Positions 1 to 34,112 of a stretch of DNA of 64,000 nt are shown here, one piece after another. Positions within the stretch are counted from its first letter, which is position 1. Each line of letters opens with the position of its first letter. Made by a program: the position numbers and the translations under genes. Below the pieces are notes generated by a model, which had not been told where the DNA came from, made no database searches, and was given only the letters and a program-made list of their open reading frames with translations. The stretch is from Macrobrachium rosenbergii (taxonomy: Eukaryota > Arthropoda > Malacostraca > Decapoda > Palaemonidae), in contig NC_089761.1 in the NCBI RefSeq assembly GCF_040412425.1, positions 31,074,144 through 31,138,143 of the forward strand, read 5' to 3'.

Positions 1-241
1 ATTTTGAAATTAACCATTAAGGACATTTAGACATAGGGTATTGTATTTTGAAATTAAATCACTTCTTATTTTCTTGAAAGAACTGAATTAAAAATTGCCC
101 CTACAGAAAATAGAATTGTGCAAATACTGTAATTCTCATATGAAAAAAAGACATTGCATAAAAATATATCACTGAGTGACGTATGTACTTTCAAATTGTA
201 TTTTGAACACTGTAAACCTGAGTTTTGTGAAAAGACTCTCT

Positions 242-311
242 TCATGTCTTTGAAGTCTCCCCCATTTCTTGTTCTTCATCGTCTTCTTTTTCTTCTTCAT
301 CTTTTTTAAGC
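242..311 (-). CDS. Possible terminal exon with acidic C-terminus (weak)
   Basis: On the minus strand a pyrimidine-containing stretch ending in CACAG (acceptor AG at 313-312) is followed by an open frame rich in Lys, Glu and Asp that ends at a TGA (244-242). The tail reads LKKDEEEKEDDEEQEMG and then ETSKT. An acidic tail is typical of the last exon of many nuclear or chaperone genes, but GAA-rich sequence arises easily by chance in AT-rich DNA. I found no convincing upstream exon between 312 and about 7000 and no clear AATAAA downstream of the stop. It could be a real last exon of an unrecognised minus-strand gene or a purine-rich simple sequence. Confidence 0.2.
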
Positions 312-7350
<7,039 letters not shown>

Positions 7351-7379
7351 CTACTATGACGGTAAGTGACGTCAGACGT

Positions 7380-8100
7380 AAACACGATCAGCTCGGGCTC
7401 AGTTCAGCTACCGGGAGCATGTGAGTGATATCATTACTATATTATCCTACATTGCATCGTTTAAGTGGCTAGAACTGTTCAATTTAAAGTAGAGAAGTGA
7501 GTGTTGTAGAGATCATTGAGTATTATTTGAAGGAATGGTGCGAATTATTCCCGTTGCGTAGTCTAGCCCACTCGTCAAGGGCCTTGGTTACCGTTGTTAT
7601 TTTGGTCGTGGAAGCCCCCGACGGCGGCCAGTGACGGGATTAATGGGTGTCTGCCGTCGTTAAAGGCTTTGCCTTATAGCTTCCACCATATTGCAAGGCG
7701 TGGACATTGTGCTGACAAAACCGTTGGCTTCGACTCGTCTTATTTTTAATGGGGCGTACTGGTATAATTGAGGCTATGGTATTGACCTTGGTAGAACTAA
7801 ACAAGAGCCCCGCATCGGTTATTACTTTGGAAATTGAGTTTTTACCTTTTCAACTGGTTTTTTCTGCACTTTTAGGGGTTCTGACACTGGCTGTGCATCT
7901 GTTTGTTGTCGGCCAAGTGGAATGTCCCGTCGCTGTGTTTAGTACTGGCCCGGGGGAATTAGTACCCATATGTCAACATGTTATTGCTTGCCGGATGGGA
8001 TATGAACCGTTCGAAATAGACGTACCCGTGCTCTGTCTTGTGAAGATTGCCTGTGGAAACCCCTTGTTGGATGAACTTCAGGGGTTAATTGCAGGTTAAT
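7380..8100 (+). other. GC-richer, CpG-containing segment with an unassigned 116-codon open frame
   Basis: This segment has clearly more G+C and more CpG than its AT-rich flanks. It contains an ATG-initiated plus-strand frame at 7749-8099 with a hydrophobic stretch near residues 36-55, and I recognise no family. A donor-like GTGAGT follows GAGCAT near 7421-7426. It could be a promoter and 5' untranslated exon of PNPT1, 2.6 kb upstream of the PNPT1 start codon, or a fragment of a GC-richer mobile element. I cannot decide between these. Confidence 0.25.
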
Positions 8101-8354
8101 TACACTCGAGTGCCAAAAGTTAAAGGTAAATTCATAATTAGCAGTAAAAAAACTGTGGAAAAAGTTAGGTTAGAAGGCAGTCGCCGCTATAGTTCTACCG
8201 TATTTTGTTTGCTTATCAAGAATTTATCGTTTTTTTGTCAATCAACTGTAATTAGCCTGTAATTAATCTCCGAAGTTGTACGTTGGAATGCTATCGTGCA
8301 TGCTCAGTGTTACAGGGGAGCTTTGGGTAAAAAGTGGAGGAAACACAGCCTGCT

Positions 8355-8388
8355 AGGTTAGGTTAGGTTAGGGTATGTTAGGTTAGGC
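8355..8388 (+). repeat. Interstitial TTAGG telomere-type repeats
   Basis: Several tandem TTAGG units, the telomere repeat of most arthropods, with slight degeneration. Shorter runs occur near 6887, 42911, 43037 and, on the other strand, 41484. They support an arthropod origin. They are short interstitial copies, not a chromosome end. Confidence 0.7.
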
Positions 8389-8821
8389 CTAGTGTAGTTC
8401 ATTTTATAATAAGTTAACTTAGCCAATCCCTTAAACATATGACTTGCGAAAGATTGGAACCATTCCATAACAACATGGCAGCCTGGTCTTCCTCCCACCA
8501 TCATTTCCAAAACCACACGTTCCCAAAGGGTCCCCAACCATGTTGGGTAGACGTAAGGTTCATTATAATTGACTGACAATAAACAACACCACCTCCTTCA
8601 TCAGCTACACAAAAGGTATAGGAAAAAGCCATTTCCAAGGTAATAGTCCGTGCAGAGTTCTTACTTAGAAATACCTTGGCCTTGATAGCCTCTCTCCCAA
8701 CCTAGGCAAGTTTGACAGAAGCTCAGGTCTTAAACAGGAAACTTTTTTTTTTTTTTTTTTTGCTGTCAGCCAAACATGGGGTAGATGAATCAAAACCCAT
8801 GCAAATGGAATAGATTAACCT

Positions 8822-8919
8822 AGCCTATTTTAGTATGTTAAGTGTGGTAAGTAGCCTATTACCTAACTTATTTTAATATGTTAAGTGTGGTAGGGCCTAA
8901 GTAGCCTATTACCTAACTT
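8822..8919. repeat. Two-copy tandem duplication of about 50 bp
   Basis: The sequence around TAGCCTATT..TATGTTAAGTGTGG occurs twice in direct orientation with a few differences. It lies in the region upstream of PNPT1. Confidence 0.8.
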
Positions 8920-10007
8920 GGTCTGAGTAAGGTTGATATGCTATTGTTGGTGCAAAGCCATTCACTTTTGTGTGCATAAGTCAGTAACTAGTGAGAAAAT
9001 TACGTGATTCATGCTTGTAATCTGTATTATAAAATACAGAGACGTAAACATATCAAAATGATGTAACACATCAAAAAGGTCAAATGAACCTCAGTGATAT
9101 ATAGCCTAGGCCTACTTGTATGCAAAGTTAAAATATTGTAATTCTTCACAAATATATTTTAACTTCATACACACAGGCCTAGACTTTATCACTGTGGATC
9201 ATATGACACAAAGATGTGCTAAGGCCAAGTAGTACAGGGAGGCATACTTAGTTTTAACTAGCAAGTGGTTTCACCCCATGTCTTCCCCATAGCAATTCTT
9301 ACAGTTGTTACATTTCTAACCCCAAATTTGGGGGCTACAGCTAGAAATCACAGATATGTTCCTTTTGTCCAAGTTCTGGCATTGGATGTAAATTCGCAAA
9401 ACGGGTTTGTGTACATGAAGCATTTGTTAGTTGATAAATTTGATAAACTTTGAAAAGGCAGTACAACTCAGGGATAAGTCTGGTTGGGATAGCGTATTGA
9501 TTTACACCTAAGCTAGTAAGTAAAGGTTGGCACATTGAACAGTGGGATGAAAACTATTACCGTTTTAAAGAGTATTTTAGGGACAACACCCCTCAGAAAG
9601 ATTGGAAAGCAAAATGATATGAAATGGGAAATGGTAAATATGGTAGTGCTAAAAGAAAAGTCCAAAAGTAAATATGTAACAATTTTGGAATTGGTAAGTC
9701 ATGAATGACAATTCTTCTAGGGATGTCACTAATTAGGGGAGAACATGCATGCCCATCTTTATAAGAAACTTCTTTAAGACATGAAAGTGTTAGCTTTGAG
9801 TAGCAGTTCAGTATCAGATACATTCCTTGGTAGATCAGACACACATGATAGTGTTAATACCTCAGCTAAGGTGGATGTTGTCTTTGCTAACTTGAAGTAA
9901 CCTACATCTAAGAATAAAATACTATAGTAATATTTTGTATGTATCTTGATACTATATTTGTGATTGTGATAGTACTGTCAATTAATACAGATTTTTTATT
10001 TTCAGGT
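8920..10007. other. Region just upstream of PNPT1 exon 1, nothing assignable
   Basis: Ordinary AT-rich sequence with short chance frames. A polypyrimidine stretch ending TTTTCAG at about 10005 could be a splice acceptor for the first coding exon, in which case a non-coding exon lies further upstream. Confidence 0.4.
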
Positions 10008-10108
10008 ATGAACCGGTTTGAAGAAAGTGATTCAGGACTGGATTTCAAAATCTTTTTGATTGCTAGCAATAGCAAGTTTAGATTCATTGTACAACATAAG
10101 AGTTTGTG

Positions 10109-10109
<1 letters not shown>
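10008..10109 (+). promoter_or_regulatory. Upstream open reading frame overlapping the PNPT1 start (TGATG)
   Basis: An ATG at 10008 opens a 33-codon frame that ends with TGA at 10107-10109. The A of this stop is the A of the PNPT1 ATG (10109-10111). If this stretch is in the 5' leader, the arrangement would favour termination-reinitiation control of PNPT1 translation. The leader itself is inferred. Confidence 0.4.
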
Positions 10110-25405
<15,296 letters not shown>

Positions 25406-25422
25406 TTTTCTAAACTTTTGTA

Positions 25423-25428
25423 AATAAA
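25423..25428 (+). terminator. PNPT1 poly(A) signal AATAAA
   Basis: Canonical AATAAA 18 nt after the PNPT1 stop codon, giving a very short 3' UTR. Confidence 0.75.
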
Positions 25429-25451
25429 ATTAAATATTACATAAGAGTTGC

Positions 25452-25457
25452 TTTATT
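25452..25457 (-). terminator. Likely poly(A) signal of the P5C reductase gene
   Basis: The plus strand reads TTTATT, i.e. AATAAA on the minus strand, about 505 nt past the reductase stop. It is the only canonical hexamer I noticed in the 3' region. Cleavage 10-30 nt further would make the two convergent transcripts end in each other's poly(A) region. Confidence 0.55.
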
Positions 25458-25962
25458 ACATCTTTTTTAAACTTTTGACAATAACAAAATTAAAATGGTA
25501 ATTGCTCCCTTAAAGACTATCCAGAAACGTATGTACACCACAAATGTTTTGATTGTTGAATGGGTATTATTAAAAACTTAATTTTGTTTCAAGGGACTCT
25601 AAACTCTGAATTTCAAACCATGGCTTACAGTTCCCTATACCTAAAGTGAAAGAACTAAAGCAAAAGTACACTAGATCCAGTAAATAAACTTATAGACTGA
25701 TCAACAAAAAAGAAACTGACATTATGTGTTAAAGTATCAGAATAACCATAACATGTTTAAAAACAATACATACTTCCAATATGTAAACCAACAACTGATG
25801 AATCTTTAACACAAGTATAAACAAAGGCTGACCATGTGCAACAAACTTCTTACCCTTTCATTTACATCAAGACACTAGTTTTACTGATCACAAGACCTTG
25901 TCATTTTGCCAATGTGATATGCGGTTCACATGATGGTGCTCTTACATAGGTGTGACAGGATC

Positions 25963-28900
25963 TTAGCTTTTGTTACCCAGTTCCTTGGACCGATTTGCTG
26001 AAGCTTCAACTGCAGACATAAGAGCATTTCTGAAATATTTAAAATTCTTGTCAAACTATGCAGTGTAAAAAGCACAAAAAAGAGAATAACCCTCAAAGAA
26101 TGGTTAAATGATTGAAAACAAAGACACTGCACTAACTGTTAACATCTAAATAGCTTATCCTATTTTTAAATTTAATAGCCTAGAACTACAGTGACGTGAT
26201 TTCTAACTACCTGCAGTAACTCCTCAGCTTATCACATACTGTAGTGATTTCTAACTACCTGCAGTAACTCCTCAGCTTATCACATACTGTAGTGATTTCT
26301 CACTACCTGCAGTAACTCCTCAGCTTATCACATATGATGAAATCACACTTTGTTGTGTTTCAGGTACATTATTAAGAATAAGAGTTTTATGCTAGGCAGC
26401 CTTTTTAAAAATTCTGTATTTTGCAGATAAATCATTTTAAACAATGTAAGTGTAAAGATTTATGGAATGAATGTTCTGCTGTGGTCACAATAGCTGAAGA
26501 AGAATTTGTTACCGAGCATATTCTCCCACTGTGGCCTGAAGGCCAGACCCAGAGGAAATGATAAGTGAGGGGCCACTAAACTCAAGTCGGAAGCACTGGC
26601 AACTTGTTATGCTACTAATTTCAAGACGGCAACTCGATCGTTATTACCTGTGTAAAACTACAGTTAGGAGTAAAATTTAGTTTTGCAAGTTCCAAAAAAA
26701 AAACCTGTTACATACCTTGATATGAGATTTTTTATCACAACAGACACGAACGCAATACTTACCTAAATCCATTTTTCTCTAAAGAATGCATTGCTGTTAT
26801 AGTTGTGCCACCGGGGGAACATACTTCGTCCTTCAACTGCCCTGGATGTTTGCCTGTTTGCAAGACCATGGAAGCTGCTCCTTTCACCTATGGAAAAAGT
26901 ACTTTTTGGGTGAATCTTAGCCTTCTCATTAAAAAATTCTCAATTATTTACTGAAAGCCAATCAACCAAACATTGGTTTCGCAATAGCTGATACATACAA
27001 AATTTTGTTCAGATATCGATAACCTTTATCCATTAGGATATACTTGTATAAAAAAAAAAATTCCTTAATTATTGTACAGAAAATCCTCAAGGGAAATCTT
27101 AAAACATGCTCATTGTTTAAACATCCACCACAACTTACCGTGTGAGCAGCAAGATGCTGTGAAAGGTGTCGTGGTAATCCCATTTTCACCCCACCATCAG
27201 CAAGGGCTTCAATCGCTGCATAAATCTGAAACAAAGTAATGTTGCATTTCCTCTGCTCGTACATGTCATTCAGAAGGCACATCAAAAACTGGACATCATA
27301 AACCAGAGTTCACTGATGTCCAACAACAGTGACAGATGGTACAACACTATATATATATATATCACCCCCAAACCAATAAGATATAATAAGCTACAATCCT
27401 GTAAACTGATAAAATTATCCACACTTACATACGCAGGTCCTGAACCTGCCAGTCCACATGCAGCATCCATTTGGTATTCAGGTACTTCAGCACAGAAACC
27501 AACTGAATGTAATACGGAATATACCACTTTGGCATCACTCTCATTTGTATTGGTTCCCATAGTGTATACTGAAAATTTTTTTTTAAAAAGTAATTATTTA
27601 CTTCACCCTTTCACCATCATAAAATTATCCACAATGAACAATGCAAAACAAACCAGAAAATTGCAAGGCTTATTGCAAATCTAATGATTTCACATTGCAA
27701 TTCTACAATTAAGTCTAATTTTAACGACAATACTCTATGCAACTGGAAATATTTTAAACACTTACCACAACAGCCTTGACCAACCATGCATGGAGTGTTG
27801 GGCATAGTACGCACAACACGTGGAGCATCAATGAGGGAACCCAGTAACTAGAAAATAAAAAACATTAAAAATTAGCCTTAACAACAAAACAATTAATTTC
27901 TTTACTGTATTTTTAATGAAGCCACGTTTTGGTATTTTTAACGAAGCCACGTTTTGTTATATTTCCAACTCAATATCTATGCATGCATTTTCTACATATA
28001 TTTCTACTAACTTCAACAATACAATCTTCATTATACAACAAAAAATTATTAGGAGGAAATACATGGAGAGAGAGAGCTCCCTCAAAAGTTACAGACAGTT
28101 GAACTTATGATAAAGTATATCACTAACTTTCAATTCTTAATTATTTGTAAACTTTACCTTCCTGAAGTCTATACAGGAATTTATAAGTAATTTTGGATAT
28201 TAAAGAGAAAATCAGAGGCAAATAACAGATATGGATAATAGCGTAAACAAATTATTGTGATGGCATCCCAAGATACAAAACCAATTTCTGCGTCTTGGGA
28301 GGCAAAGCAAACACCACTTCTGGGAATGTTTCCAAGGCAAACACATCTAAATTTACCATGTAACAGACAAGTACCACCACAGTCCAGACTAATTCATTAG
28401 GGAATCACTTCAATTTTCAAGTTAACTTTTCAACTTATTTACGCTTCCTGTCACAAACATCTTACCTGCTCCAGCGTACAAATGTCAAATCCGGTGACGA
28501 CAGAGATGAACAGCGGACTGTGGTCCCTTTCTAGTGGATCTAGTCCTTCAATCATTTCCGTCAGCAGGTGTGGTTTGACACACAGGAAAATTATGTCACA
28601 CTCTTTCACTAATCTGTCTTAAAAAAATGATTATTTGTATGCCGTACCGTAACGAGGTGTATTCTTTTATATAACTTAGTGACTCCGAGAATTAAATAGG
28701 GAAAGAATCAATTGCCTTATTATTACTGCTAATCAACATGCATTTTGTATGCAAGAACATGCACTTCTCTTCCCTTCAAAACACATTCAAGCAGTAAAAT
28801 TCTTAATCTCCACCTAATGGTTAATCTTGGTTCTTAACTTCTGCTTAGCATACAACGTTGCTATAAATACACCTAACCTAATGAATTGAAAACATTTATC

Positions 28901-30659
28901 AAAATTCCTTCAGAAATTTTATGAAGACTAAGTTAGCTGTTTAAAAAATATCACCATCAATAAATAATTACTGGAATGAGGATAACATAAAATTAACCCT
29001 AATCAGGTCCATTATGTGAACGAAAAAGTTATGACAGTGGCAAGGGGACCATTAACTGCAACTCATAAGGTTAATAATCAGTCCCAATCCATTTCTTTTA
29101 CAAGCTTTATCCATCATATTTTTACTAACTTGAAACCATCTAAATGTATTATGTCATTATTTTCCCAATACACAATAAAACCCCCATACTCGCGTTCTCA
29201 CGATTCGCGGACTCACGCAGTCACGGGTTTCTTTATGGAACATATCTACCCATTATTTGCGGAAAATTCCCCCATCTGCGGTATTTTTCACTGAGAAATA
29301 TTCACTAATTACTGTATTTTCATATAATTTTCATGAATAAATGCACTTTTTGTGATAAAACAAAATGCTCGGGTATAAGCATTTTTACACGGTTTTTGTG
29401 TTTAAACTATCAAAATGGGCAGTTCTAAGTGTTTTTAGAGGGGTTTTAAGTATTTGCGGATTTTAGCTATTCACGGGTGTGTGTGTGTGTGTGTGGGACG
29501 CATCCCCCGCGAATACGGGGGTTCACTGTACACACATAAAACTTATGGATACGAAAAGTAACAGAGCACAGTACTAAAAATCAAAATCTTAGGAGATGAA
29601 TCTCTAACAAGTATGAAAGAGTAATTAAAATCTTCTAGTATATTACAGATGAGTGATTATTTTACGTAAACAGTACATGAAATTAAATAATCCAAAAATT
29701 CAGATATACAAATCATAATGAACACTGCAAAATATGGTCAATCAAATTTTTATACTTACTGTTATCATTTGTAGTCCGCATCCCTGACGGTAATTTTTCC
29801 AAATTTCGATTTGATGGAGCACTTGCCATTAGCAAGTGCGCTTCTACTAATCCTGGAATACGACATACCCATGTATTTCACAAGATACACATTTATTTTT
29901 TTCAAATAAAAATATCGCAAATTCGTAAATACATCACATGATTCTTACTAAAAATGGCAAAGTTCACTATAAATCACTGTACTGTACAGGTTTAATATAA
30001 TGGTATATATACAGTATATGGATAGATATTGGAAAAATAACAACGATGTCCCTTTTGTATGGATGCGTTAGTATCCAAGATTTTTTCTTTGCTTTTAATC
30101 ATATGTCAATTCTGCTACAGTTCAGTAATCTACATTTTAAATGATTCTATCTTGAGTACAGTATAGTCAGTATTATGAACCAATACTCTGCCCACTGATT
30201 TTACTCAAAAGGGTAAAATTGCATCAACCTGGCAAAGTACCTCAAGTGGGAAGTTTTATTTCAAATGTTAAGGGCAAGAACATCATTACTGCTTTTTTCT
30301 TTAGCCTAAGAATTTAAAGTACTTATACCACAAACTTTTCAGCATAGCAATTATGGGCCGACTCTGGATAAAACCGGTAGTTTCAATCCAACACCCTTTA
30401 ATGCTTGTTTTTCCCAGGCTACTATATCTCAAAAGAATACTGCGACAAACATGCAATATCCATCTGAGGTCTCAACTACTATGACCTACTATGTAAAACT
30501 TCTCATAAAGTGGTTAAACCAACTAACCTTTGGCAAGGAATGAATTCATGAGAGCCTGAGCCATATTCCCAGCACCAATGAAGCCAATGCTTGCAGGGAT
30601 AATGACCTCTTTTCCTGAAGGTGCTGGGGATGCTGCGCCATCTTGGTGAACTGGCACAA
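25963..30659 (-). CDS. PYCR3: Pyrroline-5-carboxylate reductase, PYCR3-like (exons 2-9; start lies in an upstream exon)
   Basis: Catalyses the last step of proline synthesis, NAD(P)H-dependent reduction of P5C to proline. Minus-strand exons in transcript order: 30659-30528, 29852-29760, 28617-28466, 27847-27766, 27568-27429, 27225-27139, 26887-26763, 26029-25963 (stop TAA). Phases match throughout and give 292 residues from the first split codon. The Rossmann motif is [14 protein letters not shown]. Other signatures are [51 protein letters not shown], the P5CR signature [19 protein letters not shown] and the end [20 protein letters not shown]. The short C-terminus resembles PYCR3 more than PYCR1/2. 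The first exon starts in phase 1 (acceptor AG 30661-30660) and has no in-frame ATG before the Rossmann motif, so the start must be in an upstream exon. Candidates are the zinc-finger exons at 34112, 38292 and 44153, or read-through from an intronic ATG at 30672. Orthology to PYCR3 is inferred from residue pattern only. Confidence 0.95.
26196..26339. repeat. 48-bp tandem repeat, three copies
   Basis: Three nearly identical units (GTGATTTCTAACTACCTGCA onwards) lie in the last intron of the P5C reductase gene. They differ by only a few substitutions, so the expansion is young. Confidence 0.92.
27906..27960. repeat. Short tandem duplication in a P5C reductase intron
   Basis: The motif GAAGCCACGTTTTG occurs twice about 25 bp apart in the intron between exons 27847-27766 and 28617-28466. 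Nothing else assignable was seen in that intron. Confidence 0.6.
29169..29530. mobile_element. MITE-like element with pogo/Tigger-type terminal repeats
   Basis: The right end reads, on the minus strand, TACAGTGAACCCCCGTATTC and continues GCG. The left end is a degenerate version (TACACAATAAAACCCCCATA then CTCGCG). Both ends start with TA, as expected for a Tc1/mariner-pogo target site. The interior is non-coding with a short GT run. It lies in a P5C reductase intron. Confidence 0.7.
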
Positions 30660-30872
30660 CTGAAAAGTACATCACATTATAAGCAGGAAGATTAACACAA
30701 CATTTACTAAGAGCTACAATTAGATATTACATTTAAATATTGTAATTACCCAAAATAATATAGTACAGGAAATGTTTCTGCCCCCAATTCTAGTTGGAAT
30801 GAAATACTATACAAGGAAGTTAGATTCATCATCTATCCTGTCCTTCAGTACATTAATGCAATCAAAGTCTAC

Positions 30873-30995
<123 letters not shown>

Positions 30996-31569
30996 TCCAA
31001 GACCTGCTGCCAAAGTAAAAAAATCCCGTAAGATTCAAATCCCGTAAGATTGAAATCCCATGTAAAATGGTGTAGCACCTGCATAGGGTACTTGCATAAT
31101 CACTATAATGCAAACTAAGTCATCTCTACATTACTAGTAATACTTAAAAGCACTGTACAAGTTCTGCAAATACAACTGCTGTTACGTGGTTTTCTTACAA
31201 GAATGGATAGAAAGTCTGAGCGAATTCAGTACTGACATAACATCGTAACCCTAATCACATACATACCACACATCAACAACTACTAACATTTTCTTGTATT
31301 GACTTACAAAATTGCTTTCACCTAATGACCTGAAACAGATACTTAAACACAGAATTACTGTTAATACAACAACAAAAATATTATTAACAAAGAAATAGCG
31401 ATTAATTCTCTCACTCACTAGTTTAATTTATGCTAATGTGAAATTAACAGTTTTTCTATTAGGATAAACCTTGTGGGATGCTTTTTTTTTTTCCCCTCTG
31501 AAGACGTCTTCCTTGATGCATACCATGAAGTAGTTTGCAAAATGTCTACCAAAGGGAAGCCTACCACAG

Positions 31570-32110
31570 TACCATCTACTGTATATGTTTAGACATGAAG
31601 TCCCTACGATATCTGAAGGAAGCCTCTTTGGTACAAATGCCTAGAAGAGTTCTCAGGGCCTCTGAGAGGTTGACTGAAGAGGTAGAATCATTTTCATTTA
31701 CTATCATGATCCTATCAATAGGCATGTTCATGAAGAGGAACTCTTCATCTAGGGAGGTGATGATGTTTCTGGTGTTGTTACTTCCAGGAATTTGGCAGAA
31801 GAGGCATACTGAGGCAGGAAGGTATGAATGACACCCAGATATGTGCCAAACTCCTCCTCAGTTGGTACGTGGGGGTGGGGATCTGGCTAATAATAGGGCA
31901 AGGTGGGCTGCCAGCTGTGTATATGGCCTACGACATTGTCATCTATCTTGGGGAGTTTGACAGTGTCATGAAAGCTGTTGCCCACCTCTGGTGTTTGATA
32001 TCGCCTGCTATGATCTTCATGACTTTAATTTCATTCTGCGGAACAGTATTGATCTTTGCAAAGCACAGTAGTCCTCTCTCCAAATGAAAACATGTCAAAC
32101 TCTTGGCTGC
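31570..32110 (-). mobile_element. Penelope-like element reverse-transcriptase remnant
   Basis: Two minus-strand frames carry recognisable pieces in the expected order: GSPPCPIISQIPTPTYQL (compare the RPIIS..GSPTY motif of Penelope-type elements), then NIITSLDEEFLFMNMPIDR and LLGICTKEASFRYR (compare the SLDV.SLFTNVPVD motif followed by L...C....F.Y). A frame change lies between the two pieces, so it is a pseudogene. It lies in the intron between the nearest zinc-finger exon and the first reductase exon, in the same orientation as the host transcript. Confidence 0.7.
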
Positions 32111-32249
32111 AATGATATGTTCGTGTAGGAGCAAACAGCTTTGATGGTTGTCTCTCATCTTGGTTGAAACACTGGTCTGCATTAATGCTTCTTCTCTTCT
32201 CCAAAACCGAGTTGAAATTTTCTTCCAGCCTCAATTTATTGTATTCCTA

Positions 32250-33780
32250 AGGAGTCTCCTACTATTTTTTCCTACCCTAAAGATTACACATAGCCGACTG
32301 TTCAGATATATTAATACACTATAAATCTTAAATTCAAAGTAAAGGTTGGTATCATGCACGCAAACCAATAGGTTAAGAGCTGTCTAGTATTTATGATACA
32401 AATTTTTTAAATTGCATGGAGAATTAAAACAACAATAATTCCCAACAAAGTAAAAACAAATATAAATGAAATTCAAAACTTAACACAGGTAGCATCAGAG
32501 TTACACAGATGGGTCAATGACAGAGCAAGTACATTGTATGTACCTGTAGTCTTAGCAAAAGTATATAAGTGATAAAAAAACTTGTTTCCAATTGACAAAA
32601 TCTCAGATATCAAAGCACTCAAGATAAGACAGCAGCAACTGACCAAACGTATAAATATCCAAGTTAAAGTAAAAAGTCATGGCATTAAATATTCTTTAAT
32701 CAATTCAAAAATATTCAAAATAAAAATACCTCAACTGAGACCTAGATACTGGGCATTGAAAACCAAAAACCGAATTTCTGCTAAATATTCATAGACTGCA
32801 CTTGGATCACCATAATAATTTGGAGGCAAAGTAGAAAAGTATTATAAGTACTAGTTTTTACAGACACCAAGGCCAATCAGAGAAAAAAGTAAGTAATAAT
32901 CTGCTACTGACATCACAAGATAACAGAATGAACATGTACCGCCCTGCTTTCATTAGAGAGAGTAAAAAGAAAGTTTGCTAAAGAGCGTGTGTCGAAACAA
33001 ACAGGGAGGCTACAGAAGTTACAATAAAAAAGCAAAGGAAACACCAATTTGCATCGCAAAAATAACAGAAGGATGAACTTGATTCAACACAACAATGGCA
33101 AGAATGGACACGGCAAAAATACTGTAGGTGAGAAATGAAGACAACAAAAGACAAATGCAGCGAACAGACAACTGCATGGGTAGAACACCACAGACCAAAA
33201 GAAATAACTTGCACTGTGAAGCAAAAATTATTTTGCGTTCGGATCGGATGCTGGACCCAACATTAAGACATCAATATAATATTTCACTTGATGGTCTAGA
33301 ATAATGGACCACAGTCATTCTTGATAAGGGATTACCAGTGCTGGGTCCTTTGTGTGACCCACTAGGTGGAACCAAAGCATCTTTGCAGCATCTTATAGGC
33401 AATGACTGCATTACTTTCTGCCTTTTTCTTCTCAGCTGTTCTCTTCAGTCTTTTCTCATGAGCAGTCCAGTCCAACCTCTTAGAAATTTACCTAGTTTCA
33501 TTTTTCACCTCATTCATACACAATTGCTTCCCACAGGCCCTACGAGAGTTTTGTAAGTACGAGAAGACGAAAGGTAACAAAAAATTAAGGTGACAGAAGT
33601 GCAGCCGTGGGCCAAATTGGAAACAGCAAAGGAACTTGAGTGTTAGACTTTCTACAGTGCCATGCACGACACTTTCAAAATGGTATTTCCTGTAAAACTT
33701 TCACAACCTTGCTCTTTTTTCTTCATATTCAACAATATGTAAAGTTAAACAAGATTTCTAAAGCCATCAATTCACATCTT
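32250..33780. other. Intronic AT-rich sequence, nothing assignable
   Basis: Short chance frames on both strands. A GC-richer patch at 33240-33560 has an open plus-strand frame without recognisable motif. No further splice-flanked coding exon was found on the minus strand here. Confidence 0.4.
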
Positions 33781-33787
33781 CACTTAC

Positions 33788-34112
33788 ATGGTGGTTGATG
33801 GCTTCTAGTTTTGCTTCGATGAATAAAGCTGAAATCTTCGCCATTATCATTTTTTAATCCCACACCTTGCATGGACCAATCCTCGTCACTGGGATGGCAA
33901 AGTCGCTGTGCACTTTGAGGGTTGGCTGCTCTTTTATGCTTGGACGTTTCTGAATGTTTCATAATGTCGAAAACTTTTGCTGTGATGCTACATTTGCAGT
34001 ATTTGCAAAAACATCTATAATCATTGCCTTCTACTTTTTCCAGCCACTTCTCAAATCTTTTATCTTTGAGCCACTCCAACTTGAATCGTTGCGCATATTT
34101 CTTCTTTGTCAT
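33788..34112 (-). CDS. Zinc-finger first exon A, likely spliced to P5C reductase
   Basis: ATG at 34112-34110 opens a 108-codon frame (MTKKKYAQRFKLEWLKDKRF...) ending at donor CCAT|GTAAGTG after the first base of a codon (phase 1). Residues 18-55 form a BED-like or hAT/DUF4371-associated zinc finger: a W-rich lead, then FCKYCKCSITAKVFDIMKHS and TSKHKR, giving C-x2-C-x13-H-x5-H. An in-frame TGA upstream supports this ATG. The next recognisable minus-strand acceptor is the phase-1 acceptor of the reductase at 30660, giving a predicted 400-residue fusion. No transposase follows, so it is not simply a hAT element. Family assignment is by pattern; the splice partner is inference. Confidence 0.72.

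Noticed and set aside
33788..34112. Reading zinc-finger exons A-C as part of intact hAT transposons
   Set aside because: No transposase core or terminal repeats follow them; each ends at a splice donor and the three are diverged rather than repeat-like.
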